The notes: generated from the letters alone by a model not told the origin. A stretch of DNA of 13,006 nucleotides from Bacteroidetes bacterium GWA2_30_7 (GCA_001768155.1 MENC01000012.1:1-13006), one strand, 5' to 3'. Counted from the first letter of the stretch, positions 1-5,820 are shown. Translations and numbers: made by a program.

Positions 1-1
1 A

Positions 2-469
2 ATTCCTTTTCTAAAAAATTTGAAAAATAAATATGCTGATAAAATTTACTTTAAAGTAATTGTAAATATGTCGGTAAACTATCCCGAACTCGAATTGGTT
101 TCTACAAAATGGAATATAAACAGCGAAATCGAAGATTTATCGGAGTTTGATATTGGGATAATGCCTTTGCCTAACGATGATTGGTCGAAAGGAAAATGCG
201 GATTTAAAGGCTTGCAATACATGTCGTTAGAAATTCCAACAGTTATGTCGCCAGTAGGAGTAAATTGTGAAATTATTGAAAATGGAGTAAATGGATTTTT
301 AGCAAACTCCAATGAAGAATGGATTGAAAAACTTTCGTTATTAATAGAAAATCCTGAATTACGAATTAGACTTGGAAAAGCAGGATATCAGACTGTTGTA
401 GAAAAATATTCTGTTGAATCGCAGAAAAATATTTATATAAATTCCTTGAATAAATTATTAGAAGATTGA
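2..469 (+). CDS. Glycosyltransferase family 4 (group 1), C-terminal part, 5' end outside window
   Basis: The frame is open from base 2, so the gene begins left of the window; the first possible internal start (TTG at 20) is probably not the true one. About 155 residues are visible. They match the C-terminal nucleotide-sugar-binding half of GT4 (Glycos_transf_1) enzymes: a stretch reading GIMPLPNDDW, then K-G-K-C-G-F-K-G-L-Q-Y-M, then P-T-V-M-S-P-V-G-V-N-x-E-I, then N-G-x-N-G-F-L, and a closing helix with E-N-P-E-L-R-x-R-L-G. Such enzymes transfer a sugar from a nucleotide donor in the cytosol to surface polysaccharide or glycolipid. The acceptor cannot be told from this part. The gene is convergent with rpmH, and a T-rich tract follows the stop. 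The family call is firm; the pathway is unknown. Confidence 0.88.
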   Translation: MPFLKNLKNKYADKIYFKVIVNMSVNYPELELVSTKWNINSEIEDLSEFDIGIMPLPNDDWSKGKCGFKGLQYMSLEIPTVMSPVGVNCEIIENGVNGFLANSNEEWIEKLSLLIENPELRIRLGKAGYQTVVEKYSVESQKNIYINSLNKLLED

Positions 470-488
470 TTTTTTTATTTTTTTCAAT

Positions 489-514
489 AAAAAAAGCCAT
501 CTAAAAAGACAGCT
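489..514 (-). terminator. Rho-independent terminator of rpmH
   Basis: On the minus strand an 8-bp stem (507-514 with 495-502, two G-T wobbles in the middle) closes a TTTT loop. It is followed by a run of seven T (complement of 489-495). It lies 22 nt after the rpmH stop codon. Confidence 0.7.
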
Positions 515-536
515 CACAAGAATATATTAAAAGCTA

Positions 537-695
537 TTAACGCTTATGTTTTGCTTCGTCAGAAACAGTTAATTTTTTTCTACCACGTGCTCTTCGGGCA
601 GCTAAAACCCTACGTCCATTGGCTGATGACATTCTTTTTCTGAAACCATGTTTGTTTCTTCTTTTTCTTACCGATGGTTGAAATGTCCTTTTCAT
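537..695 (-). CDS. rpmH: 50S ribosomal protein L34
   Basis: This is a 52-residue gene read by translating the minus strand from the ATG at 695-693 to the TAA at 539-537. The protein begins MKRTFQPS, continues with K-R-R-N-K-H-G-F-R-K-R-M and N-G-R-R-V-L-A-A-R-R-A-R-G-R-K-K-L, and ends VSDEAKHKR. This is the full L34 signature at the normal length of a small, very basic protein of the large ribosomal subunit. A TACCTTTG promoter box lies 37 nt upstream and a hairpin terminator 22 nt downstream, so it can be transcribed alone. The gene downstream of rpmH in many bacteria, rnpA, is absent here; a convergent glycosyltransferase gene is found instead. rsmG lies upstream on the same strand. Confidence 0.97.
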   Translation of the reverse strand: MKRTFQPSVRKRRNKHGFRKRMSSANGRRVLAARRARGRKKLTVSDEAKHKR

Positions 696-731
696 CGCTT
701 CTCTGTTTTAAAAGTTTTAATAATTGGACTG

Positions 732-761
732 CAAAGGTAGGATTTTATTCTAAAAAACCAA
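732..761 (-). promoter_or_regulatory. Bacteroidota-type promoter of rpmH
   Basis: On the minus strand, TTGG (complement of 758-761) is followed after 19 nt by TACCTTTG (complement of 732-739) and then C. This is an exact TAnnTTTG -7 box with a -33 TTG at the spacing usual for the primary sigma factor of Bacteroidota. Transcription should begin near 725, giving a leader of about 30 nt. Confidence 0.8.
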
Positions 762-813
762 TTTTTTAAATTAAAATTCATGAAAAATTAAATAAATTTG
801 TTTTAGATGCTGA

Positions 814-1440
814 TTAATAGCTGTTTGTAGTAAGATAAACTATTTTTTTAGTTTCAAAAAAATCTTCTTCAAAAAAATCTTTAACATTTATTATTTCAAC
901 ATTTTTATATGGCTCTAATTCATGTTCTAGGTTGCCTCCTTTAAGGTAAATTATTCCATTTTTTTGGATATTAAATGATATTTGCTTTATGTTTTTTCTG
1001 GTAATTTTAACAAAGTCCGGAAATGTTGTAACAGCTCTACTAACTATAAAATCATATTTAGCATTTAATTTTTCAACTCTAATTTGTTCTGAAGTAACAT
1101 TATTCAGTCTTAATTGATTTTTCACATCTTCCACTACCTTTATTTTTTTTCCGATTGAATCAATTAAATGAAATTTGCAATTTGGAAATAAAATAGCAAG
1201 TGGAATTCCTGGAAATCCGCCTCCTGTTCCAACGTCTAAAATTGTGGTATTATCTCTGAATTGTATAAACTTAGCAATTGCTAATGAGTGTAGTACATGA
1301 TGCAAATAGATATTTTCAAAATCTTTTCTCGAAATAAGATTAATTTTGCTATTCCAAGATTCATATATACTATAAAGTAACTGTATTTTAACTCTTTGGC
1401 TATCGCTTAAAAGTGGAAAATATTTGGTTATTAAAAGCAT
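814..1440 (-). CDS. rsmG: 16S rRNA (guanine-N7)-methyltransferase RsmG (GidB)
   Basis: This 208-residue protein has the usual length of RsmG, which uses S-adenosylmethionine to methylate N7 of G527 in the 530 loop of 16S rRNA. The Rossmann motif I, LDVGTGGGFPGIP (residues 68-80), is characteristic. It is preceded by W-N-x-K-I-N-L-I-S-R (29-38) and H-H-V-L-H-S-L (47-53). It is followed by a D-S-I-G-K-K acidic-loop segment (94-99), V-S-R-A-V (133-137) and YLKGG near residue 165. It is the last gene of a three-gene unit; its ATG lies 8 nt after the stop of the sigma-factor gene, so it is probably co-transcribed with it. No convincing terminator follows, and transcription may read on into the rpmH promoter region. 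In other bacteria, loss of rsmG gives low-level streptomycin resistance. Confidence 0.95.
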   Translation of the reverse strand: MLLITKYFPLLSDSQRVKIQLLYSIYESWNSKINLISRKDFENIYLHHVLHSLAIAKFIQFRDNTTILDVGTGGGFPGIPLAILFPNCKFHLIDSIGKKIKVVEDVKNQLRLNNVTSEQIRVEKLNAKYDFIVSRAVTTFPDFVKITRKNIKQISFNIQKNGIIYLKGGNLEHELEPYKNVEIINVKDFFEEDFFETKKIVYLTTNSY

Positions 1441-1448
1441 TGTGGAAA

Positions 1449-2051
1449 CTAAATTTTACCACTTGAATGTTTGAGAATTATATAAAGAAGTTCTTTTGCT
1501 CTGTATAACTGTGCTTTAATTGTTCCTAATGGCAAACATAGTTCGACAGATATTTCTTCATAACTAAGTTCTTTAAAATATCTTAATTCTATTAATTTTC
1601 TATATCTGGGTTTTAATTTTGTAACAACTGTTTTTAGTAAAATTTCACGTTGTTTTCGAATCATTTTTTCTTCAGGGTCTAAAACGTCTGAAGGTAAATT
1701 CATTGTAGAATCGCCCTCTTCATCTACTGTATTTATATCAATAGAAATTCTACTACCTTTCATTTTTCTCATGTGGTCGATACAATTATTGGTAGCAATT
1801 TTAAAAAGCCAGGTACTGAAAGCATAATTTGGAGTATATTGTGTAATTTTTTTAAATGCCTTACCGAATGCTTCTATGGTCAAATCGTCTGCATCAGATT
1901 TATTGGTTACCATTTTTAACAGCATATAATAAATAGCATCTCGATATCTGCCCATTAGCTCTGCAAAGGCTCTTTGGTCGCCTTCTATAGCTGCTAGAAC
2001 TAACTTGTAATCCTGAAGTGCTTTTTCCGATAAATTAGGGCTTATTTCCAT
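1449..2051 (-). CDS. ECF-type RNA polymerase sigma factor (sigma-70 family)
   Basis: This is a 200-residue protein with two sigma domains. Region 2 (about residues 27-97) carries D-A-D-D-L-T-x-E-A-F for core binding, and F-S-T-W-L-F-K-I-A-T-N-N-C-I-D-H-M-R-K for -10 melting and recognition. Region 4 (about 140-192) has L-x-P-R-Y-R-K-L-I-E-L-R-Y-F, then E-L-S-Y-E-E-I and a helix-turn-helix around L-P-L-G-T-I-K-A-Q-L-Y-R-A-K. The acidic linker between them is typical of ECF factors; regions 1.1 and 3 are absent. The start overlaps the end of the upstream glycosyltransferase gene by 10 nt, which suggests translational coupling. No anti-sigma gene (membrane protein with a zinc-binding N-terminus) lies next to it. 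Its target promoters cannot be inferred from this window. Confidence 0.93.
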   Translation of the reverse strand: MEISPNLSEKALQDYKLVLAAIEGDQRAFAELMGRYRDAIYYMLLKMVTNKSDADDLTIEAFGKAFKKITQYTPNYAFSTWLFKIATNNCIDHMRKMKGSRISIDINTVDEEGDSTMNLPSDVLDPEEKMIRKQREILLKTVVTKLKPRYRKLIELRYFKELSYEEISVELCLPLGTIKAQLYRAKELLYIILKHSSGKI

Positions 2052-3190
2052 CTATTACGCTTTTGTATGAAATAGCTAGACATTACAAAGTACAAATATA
2101 AAAAAGGTAACATTAACTCCAATAAAGGTGAATATAATAATAAATTTTTTTCATTCAAAAGTATCATGGCTTTTTTTGTAATAATTAGTTGAACAGTAAG
2201 CCTTAGAATAAAGGCAGAAACAAAAAATCCTAATAGATTGAAATATATTATAGAGCTAAATATTGTTGAATAAAACAGTACTAATGAAACGTTTTCGAGA
2301 GTAAGAAGAAATTTGTGTTTCGCTTTATAATAAAAACCTGTTGTTAAATGACGCCGTTTTTGATTAGCCCAATCTGTGAATGTTAGTTTTGGTTCTGATA
2401 TAGTATGTGAATCATGCGAATATTCAATTTCAACATTATTGCTTGTTGCTGTTTCGTTAATAAATAAATCGTCATCGCCTGACGATAATTTTAAATGATT
2501 TGCAAAGCCTTTATTATTAAAGAATAATGTTTTTTTATATGCTAGATTTCTACCAATACCCATATAAGCATTTCCATTTATTGCATAAGAAAAATATTTC
2601 ATGGCAATAAATAATGTATCGAATCGTATAAATTTATTAAGGAACCCTTTTTTGATTTCATACTTTCCATATCCTAAAATAATAGAGCTATTGTTTTTGA
2701 TATTTTGCTGTATGTTTCTCAACCAATACTTGCTACTTGGTTTACAATCGGCATCGGTAAAAACAATCCATTCGTTAGAAGCGGCTTTAATTCCAACAGT
2801 TATGGCTAATTTCTTTCCATAATGAAATTTTTTTTCTTCGGGTATTTTTGTAACTTTTAAATGGCAATATTTTTCTTTATATCTTGCTAAAACTGATTCT
2901 GTTTCGTCCCAAGAGCCATCATTAACTACTATAACCTCAAAATCGGGATAATCCTGCTCAAGAACAAAAGTTAGATTATTTTCTAAATTTACTTCTTCAT
3001 TTTTAGCACAAATAACAACAGACAGAGGATGGTTTTTAATTTCATTTTTGCATTTTTTATGAAAAGAAAATTTTCTGTAAATTGCTAAGTAAAAGTACAT
3101 TTGAATTAAGAATGTAATAATCAACATTCCAATTAATACAATTTCAGGAATTGAGTTCTGAAAATTAAAAAATTGTAAAAAGCTTTCCAT
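2042..3190 (-). CDS. Membrane-bound glycosyltransferase family 2
   Basis: This 382-residue protein has a GT-A domain between membrane segments. One N-terminal membrane helix (about residues 14-37) is followed by P-L-S-V-V-I-C-A-K-N-E-E (55-66), then V-N-D-G-S (89-93), and the metal-binding D-A-D (146-148). Next come G-D-D-D-L-F (238-243), which holds the likely catalytic acid region, and Q-K-R-R-H (277-281), corresponding to the QxxRW motif of processive GT2 enzymes. Two or three membrane helices follow (about 300-335 and 350-375). The protein should transfer sugars at the inner membrane, possibly while extruding a polymer; donor and acceptor are unknown. It is the first gene of the unit with the sigma factor and rsmG. 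The ATG at 3190 lies just behind a perfect 8-bp hairpin in the leader (see 3194-3213). Confidence 0.9.
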   Translation of the reverse strand: MESFLQFFNFQNSIPEIVLIGMLIITFLIQMYFYLAIYRKFSFHKKCKNEIKNHPLSVVICAKNEEVNLENNLTFVLEQDYPDFEVIVVNDGSWDETESVLARYKEKYCHLKVTKIPEEKKFHYGKKLAITVGIKAASNEWIVFTDADCKPSSKYWLRNIQQNIKNNSSIILGYGKYEIKKGFLNKFIRFDTLFIAMKYFSYAINGNAYMGIGRNLAYKKTLFFNNKGFANHLKLSSGDDDLFINETATSNNVEIEYSHDSHTISEPKLTFTDWANQKRRHLTTGFYYKAKHKFLLTLENVSLVLFYSTIFSSIIYFNLLGFFVSAFILRLTVQLIITKKAMILLNEKNLLLYSPLLELMLPFLYLYFVMSSYFIQKRNRWK

Positions 3191-3193
3191 TAA

Positions 3194-3213
3194 ATAAACT
3201 TCAGCAAGTTTAT
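3194..3213. repeat. Perfect inverted repeat in the leader of the GT2-sigma-rsmG unit
   Basis: ATAAACTT (3194-3201) and AAGTTTAT (3206-3213) are exact reverse complements around a 4-nt centre, CAGC. On the minus strand the hairpin ends 3 nt before the start codon of the glycosyltransferase gene, and it lies immediately after the possible -7 box. It could fold in the mRNA next to the start codon or be a protein-binding site at the transcription start. Function is inferred only from position. Confidence 0.6.
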
Positions 3214-3245
3214 CAAAGATTTTACATTAACACAATATTTAACAA
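3214..3245 (-). promoter_or_regulatory. Possible promoter of the GT2-sigma-rsmG unit
   Basis: The minus strand reads TTG (complement of 3243-3245), a 21-nt spacer, then AATCTTTG (complement of 3214-3221). This fits TAnnTTTG with one mismatch and a spacer 2 nt longer than in the two good promoters of this window. It is the best candidate in the intergenic region but is weak. Confidence 0.35.
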
Positions 3246-3338
3246 AATAAGTTATTCACATTAATACTGTTAATATTAAAAACAATCTAGATTTTTTAAT
3301 GTAACTTTAGTATTTTAATTTTACATATTATTTGATTT

Positions 3339-3791
3339 ATGAGCTTTTCAAAATTTATATTCATATTATTTATTCTGTGTTTTACGTCTTCTGTTGAAAA
3401 TTACACTTTTTCGCAAAGTAAAAAAGTTGTGAAAAAGGAAAAAAAAGATGGTGGTACTATTAAAGATGGGGAACAGCATTTCAATGTAGGGAAACAAGGA
3501 GAAAGTAAATCTGTAAAAATTAAAAAAGGAGGGAAGCAATATTCTAATAGAAAAGAAATTAAAAAAAGTGTAAGAGAGCAGCATAAACGAAATAGAGAAC
3601 TTGAAAAACGACGAAAAAATCCTGAAAAAAAATATAAAGCTCGCAGAAATCCAACTACCGAAGAATCAGATAAATTAAAAAAGAAAGATAAAGACCATTA
3701 TAAAGAATTGAAACAAGCTGAAAGAGAGAATAAAAAAACTCGTAAACAAACTGTAAAAGCTAATAGAAAATTATCCCGAAAACTCTCTTAG
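3339..3791 (+). CDS. Small exported lysine/arginine-rich protein of unknown function
   Basis: This 150-residue protein has an N-terminal hydrophobic signal sequence (about residues 5-20), with a plausible signal peptidase site after F-S-Q near residue 26. The rest is almost entirely polar. I count 36 Lys and 12 Arg against about 19 acidic residues, so the net charge is strongly positive (about +29), with no Cys after the signal. The second half is predicted to be helical with repeated K-x-x-x-R/K patterns; there is a short R-R-N-P-T-T-E-E-S-D break near residues 106-115. I recognise no catalytic motif. Such a protein could bind anionic surface polysaccharide, nucleic acid or phospholipid heads outside the inner membrane, but that is inference from charge only. 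It is transcribed divergently from the GT2-sigma-rsmG unit across a 148-nt region. Confidence 0.75.
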   Translation: MSFSKFIFILFILCFTSSVENYTFSQSKKVVKKEKKDGGTIKDGEQHFNVGKQGESKSVKIKKGGKQYSNRKEIKKSVREQHKRNRELEKRRKNPEKKYKARRNPTTEESDKLKKKDKDHYKELKQAERENKKTRKQTVKANRKLSRKLS

Positions 3792-3878
3792 TGTAAAATT
3801 TTAGATGTTTTGTCAATAACATTAATTTTAATAAGAACTTTATTAAAAAAAACTCGTTAAATTGTAAAAAGCTTTTTT

Positions 3879-4124
3879 ATGTTTGGTAAAAAGAAAAATA
3901 CTAATGAATTTAATAAAGTAAAATTCAAAGAATTTTCTGATAGTGCTAAATATCAATATATTTTAAAAACCAGAAAATATATTTATTTTATTATTATATC
4001 AAAAGAAGTGCATTATAGCGAAGAATGTTTTGTTGCTCACAACGAAGTTACAGGCGAAATAGATATTGTTAAGTTTTGTGATATTATATCAGTTATTGTT
4101 GATGGTAAGGAAACTACCTTCTGA
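3879..4124 (+). CDS. Hypothetical protein, 81 residues
   Basis: I do not recognise this protein. It is 81 residues, starts MFGKKKNTNEFNKVKFKEF, and has no signal peptide. It has one beta-rich hydrophobic stretch (Y-I-Y-F-I-I-I-S) near residues 34-41, too short and interrupted for a membrane helix. Two Cys occur near residues 50 and 67. The pattern of alternating hydrophobic residues at the end (D-I-V-K-F-C-D-I-I-S-V-I-V-D-G-K-E-T) looks like beta strands of a small cytosolic domain. The ATG at 3879 follows an AAAAAGCTTTTTT sequence. The stop is followed at once by a strong hairpin terminator, which supports this as a real transcribed gene. It lies 87 nt after the lysine-rich protein gene in the same direction; co-transcription is possible. 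Confidence 0.6.
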   Translation: MFGKKKNTNEFNKVKFKEFSDSAKYQYILKTRKYIYFIIISKEVHYSEECFVAHNEVTGEIDIVKFCDIISVIVDGKETTF

Positions 4125-4127
4125 TTG

Positions 4128-4159
4128 AAAAAAAAGAGCAACCATAAAGTTGCTCTTTT
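4128..4159. terminator. Bidirectional hairpin terminator between convergent genes
   Basis: An 11-bp perfect stem, 4132-4142 paired with 4149-4159 (core GAGCAAC / GTTGCTC), closes a 6-nt loop. It is flanked by eight A on the left (4128-4135), which are T on the minus strand, and TTTT on the right. It lies 3 nt after the stop of the 81-residue gene (+) and 23 nt after the stop of the lipoprotein gene (-), so it can serve both. The minus direction has the better T tract. Confidence 0.88.
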
Positions 4160-4182
4160 AAATTTATAAATTTTGCCTCAAA

Positions 4183-5040
4183 TTAATCAACTACAACAAC
4201 TAAATATTTAGATATTCCCCAAAATTCTGCTGGATTTTTTATAACTAAACTATCTGCTTTTCCATCGCCATATATTTTAAATGAAGATGCAGGATGAGTT
4301 GTGATAACTCTAGCTTTTTTGCTGAAAAGGTCAATCTTTTTAACTTTTGTAACATCAATTTTTCGGAAATAATCTTTATTAAAATTTTCCATAAGTTTTT
4401 CGATTTTTCCTAAACCAATAAATCCACCTTCTTTAGTAATAACTTTATTTTCTTTTAATTCTTTTTCGGTTCCGTAAACATAAAAAGCAGTATTTAATTC
4501 AGATGTTTGAGCTTCAACTGTTTGATTTAAATTTACATTTTCGTCTTTTAAATCTTCAACGTTTGAAACTAATTCAGCGATTTGAATATTCATTTTTTCG
4601 AGCTTATCTTTTAGCTCAATAATTTCAGTATTTTTATTGTCTAATTGCTTAGTCATATTAGCAATCATATTTTCGAGCTCACTAATTTTAATGTTCGCAT
4701 TTTTTAGTTTTTTATTTAAAGAGTTAAGTTTCTTTTTATTATCGGTTAGCATTTGATAAATAGTCTGAATATCATCATTAATGCGGTCTTTTGCATCTTG
4801 TTTAAGTTCAGAATTAGTATCAGCTGTGATAGTTATAATTTTTTCTTTTTCTTTAATTGTGGATAGATTTTCTTCTATATCGTTGAATGATTTAAGAAAA
4901 TCGTTAATTGCATCGTCTTTAATTTTAGCTTCATTCGTTATGCTGTCATTTAAAGCTTTTAATTTTAAAACTTCTTCACTTTCAGGTTGATTACAAGCAA
5001 TTATAAAAACTGCTAAAACATAAAAAATTAAATTTTTCAT
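4183..5040 (-). CDS. Coiled-coil lipoprotein, resembling Cbp1-family collagen-binding adhesins
   Basis: This 285-residue protein has a lipoprotein signal: hydrophobic residues 4-14 and a lipobox I-I-A-C with the lipidated Cys at 16. Residues about 22-180 are charged heptad-like sequence with many Leu, Ile, Lys and Glu, expected to form a long coiled coil. A compact C-terminal domain (about 181-285) contains S-E-L-N-T-A-F-Y-V-Y-G-T-E-K-E-L, G-G-F-I-G-L-G-K, F-N-K-D-Y-F-R-K-I-D and F-W-G-I-S-K-Y-L-V-V-V-V. I recall this arrangement from Bacteroidota proteins annotated as Cbp1-family collagen-binding adhesins; the architecture fits, but binding of collagen by this protein is only inference. It is probably anchored in the outer membrane with the C-terminal domain displayed. 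A TAATTTTG promoter box and a palindrome lie upstream, and a bidirectional hairpin lies downstream. Confidence 0.8.
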   Translation of the reverse strand: MKNLIFYVLAVFIIACNQPESEEVLKLKALNDSITNEAKIKDDAINDFLKSFNDIEENLSTIKEKEKIITITADTNSELKQDAKDRINDDIQTIYQMLTDNKKKLNSLNKKLKNANIKISELENMIANMTKQLDNKNTEIIELKDKLEKMNIQIAELVSNVEDLKDENVNLNQTVEAQTSELNTAFYVYGTEKELKENKVITKEGGFIGLGKIEKLMENFNKDYFRKIDVTKVKKIDLFSKKARVITTHPASSFKIYGDGKADSLVIKNPAEFWGISKYLVVVVD

Positions 5041-5068
5041 AAATTTTTAAGGTTAATTTTAATGTTTG

Positions 5069-5076
5069 CAAAATTA
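5069..5076 (-). promoter_or_regulatory. -7 promoter box of the lipoprotein gene
   Basis: The minus strand reads TAATTTTG followed by C (complement of 5069-5076), an exact TAnnTTTG box 28 nt upstream of the lipoprotein ATG. No TTG is found 19 nt further upstream. That position instead lies within the palindrome at 5093-5109, so the promoter may need an activator or be controlled there. Confidence 0.55.
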
Positions 5077-5092
5077 TTTAAAAAAAATTGAT

Positions 5093-5109
5093 TTGTTCAG
5101 ATTGAACAA
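5093..5109. promoter_or_regulatory. Palindromic possible operator upstream of the lipoprotein gene
   Basis: TTGTTCA (5093-5099) and TGAACAA (5103-5109) are exact reverse complements separated by 3 nt. The 17-bp size and odd spacer are like the binding site of a dimeric helix-turn-helix regulator. It covers the place where the -33 element of the TAATTTTG promoter would be. The regulator is not identifiable here. Confidence 0.45.
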
Positions 5110-5141
5110 TATTTATTTTTTTAGAATTAAAAAACTGAATG

Positions 5142-5318
5142 TGAATAACCCCGAATAAAATTCGGGGTATAAACATAACAAATTCCTGAATCCTGAAGAC
5201 AACCATAGGTTGCGACCGAAGGTCTAATATGATATTCAACCCATTCTGGGTTATTTTCAGCTTTGATTTTCACCTCCGATTGCATCGGAGGTTATTCAAA
5301 TTCAAGCCTTTCAGGCTT
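5142..5318. repeat. Cluster of six short palindromes (REP/BIME-like)
   Basis: Six hairpins occur in 177 nt, all with 3-nt loops: 5148-5168 (9-bp stem ACCCCGAAT), 5200-5212 (CAACC), 5214-5224 (GACC), 5238-5252 (AACCCA), 5272-5292 (9-bp stem ACCTCCGAT) and 5304-5318 (AAGCCT). The fourth and sixth share the loop TTC. TGAATAACC (5142-5150) and GGTTATTCA (5290-5298) form an outer 9-bp inverted repeat, so the two strong hairpins have mirrored flanks. The stems are GC-richer than their surroundings. The layout recalls paired REP sequences mobilised by Y1 (RAYT) transposases; no such transposase is in the window. Confidence 0.7.
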
Positions 5319-5401
5319 AACTTAATGACATTGACCTTTAGATACTTAATAAAATCAGGTGTTTCCATAATTCATTTTTATTTTTATCGGACAAAAGTGT
5401 T

Positions 5402-5720
5402 TATATAGTGTTTCTATACTGCAAACGGTTAAAATTTTAACTTTTATTGAACTGAAATTGTTAAATTGAAATATAGTTAAATTACTTAAAGTCAATTGGT
5501 AATAGCAGATAAAAGAATAAAAATAACAATTTAACAATGTTAACAATTTAACCATTTTTAGTATAAGAAAACGGTGTGTTTTTAGAAATATCAAATTTCA
5601 ATTTTCAAAAATCAAATAAATCACAAATTACAAATACGTAATATTCAAACGGTTTTGAGAATTGGAATTTATTTGACATTTGTTTTTTGTTTTTTGGCGT
5701 TTTCTTACAAACACTATATA
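5402..5720. repeat. Decayed inverted-repeat element (MITE-like remnant)
   Basis: TATATAGTGTTT (5402-5413) and AAACACTATATA (5709-5720) are exact 12-bp terminal inverted repeats; a further AAAGTGT / ACACTTT pair lies just outside. Inside are two nested inverted pairs, ATTGTTAAATTG (5457-5468) with CAATTTAACAAT (5527-5538), and TCAAATAAAT (5612-5621) with ATTTATTTGA (5667-5676). There are also three copies of AAACGGT (5423, 5569, 5647; the first and third as CAAACGGTT) and a direct repeat AACAATTTAAC (5525 and 5542). It has no coding capacity. No clear target-site duplication is seen. Confidence 0.55.
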
Positions 5721-5771
5721 TATTCGTATTACACTTTCTGATTTAAGTAATTACTTTTTTAGATATATTTA

Positions 5772-5801
5772 TTGAAAATTTTACAATAACTTGTATTTTT
5801 G
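5772..5801 (+). promoter_or_regulatory. Bacteroidota-type promoter of the GT-C-like gene
   Basis: TTG (5772-5774), a 19-nt spacer, and TATTTTTG (5794-5801) match TTG-N19-TAnnTTTG exactly. Transcription should start near 5808, leaving a leader of only about 13 nt before the GTG start at 5821. This supports that unusual start codon. Confidence 0.75.
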
Positions 5802-5820
5802 AAAAAAAACATTCTCTAAG

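Larger units (their letters stand above)
5041..5820. other. 780-nt gene-free region with palindromes and a decayed repeat element
   Basis: No convincing gene lies here. From the left it holds the lipoprotein promoter region (5041-5110), a cluster of short palindromes (5142-5318), and a decayed inverted-repeat element (5402-5720). The last 60 nt hold the promoter of the next gene. A 79-codon open frame on the minus strand (5355-5594) is formed from the AT-rich repeat sequence and is not believable as a protein. Confidence 0.75.

Noticed and set aside
2601..2822. 73-codon plus-strand open frame inside the GT2 gene
   Set aside because: It is opposite a well-supported glycosyltransferase frame containing the D-A-D region; a shadow frame.
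3252..3260. TTATTCACA, a match to the DnaA-box consensus TTATNCACA (a second lies at 5140-5148 on the minus strand), with rpmH and rsmG nearby
   Set aside because: By my estimate of base composition about 0.5 such matches are expected in 26 kb of strands; two isolated sites 1.9 kb apart without clustering or an AT-rich unwinding repeat array do not make an origin.
3860..3875. 16-nt sequence AATTGTAAAAAGCTTT repeated at 3171-3186
   Set aside because: One copy is inside the coding start of the GT2 gene and the other in a leader; both are AT-rich and their flanks differ, so chance is sufficient.
5355..5594. 79-codon open frame on the minus strand
   Set aside because: It lies entirely across the inverted-repeat element, has low-complexity Phe/Leu/Ile/Lys/Asn composition and no recognisable domain or start context; the frame is a by-product of AT-rich repeats.
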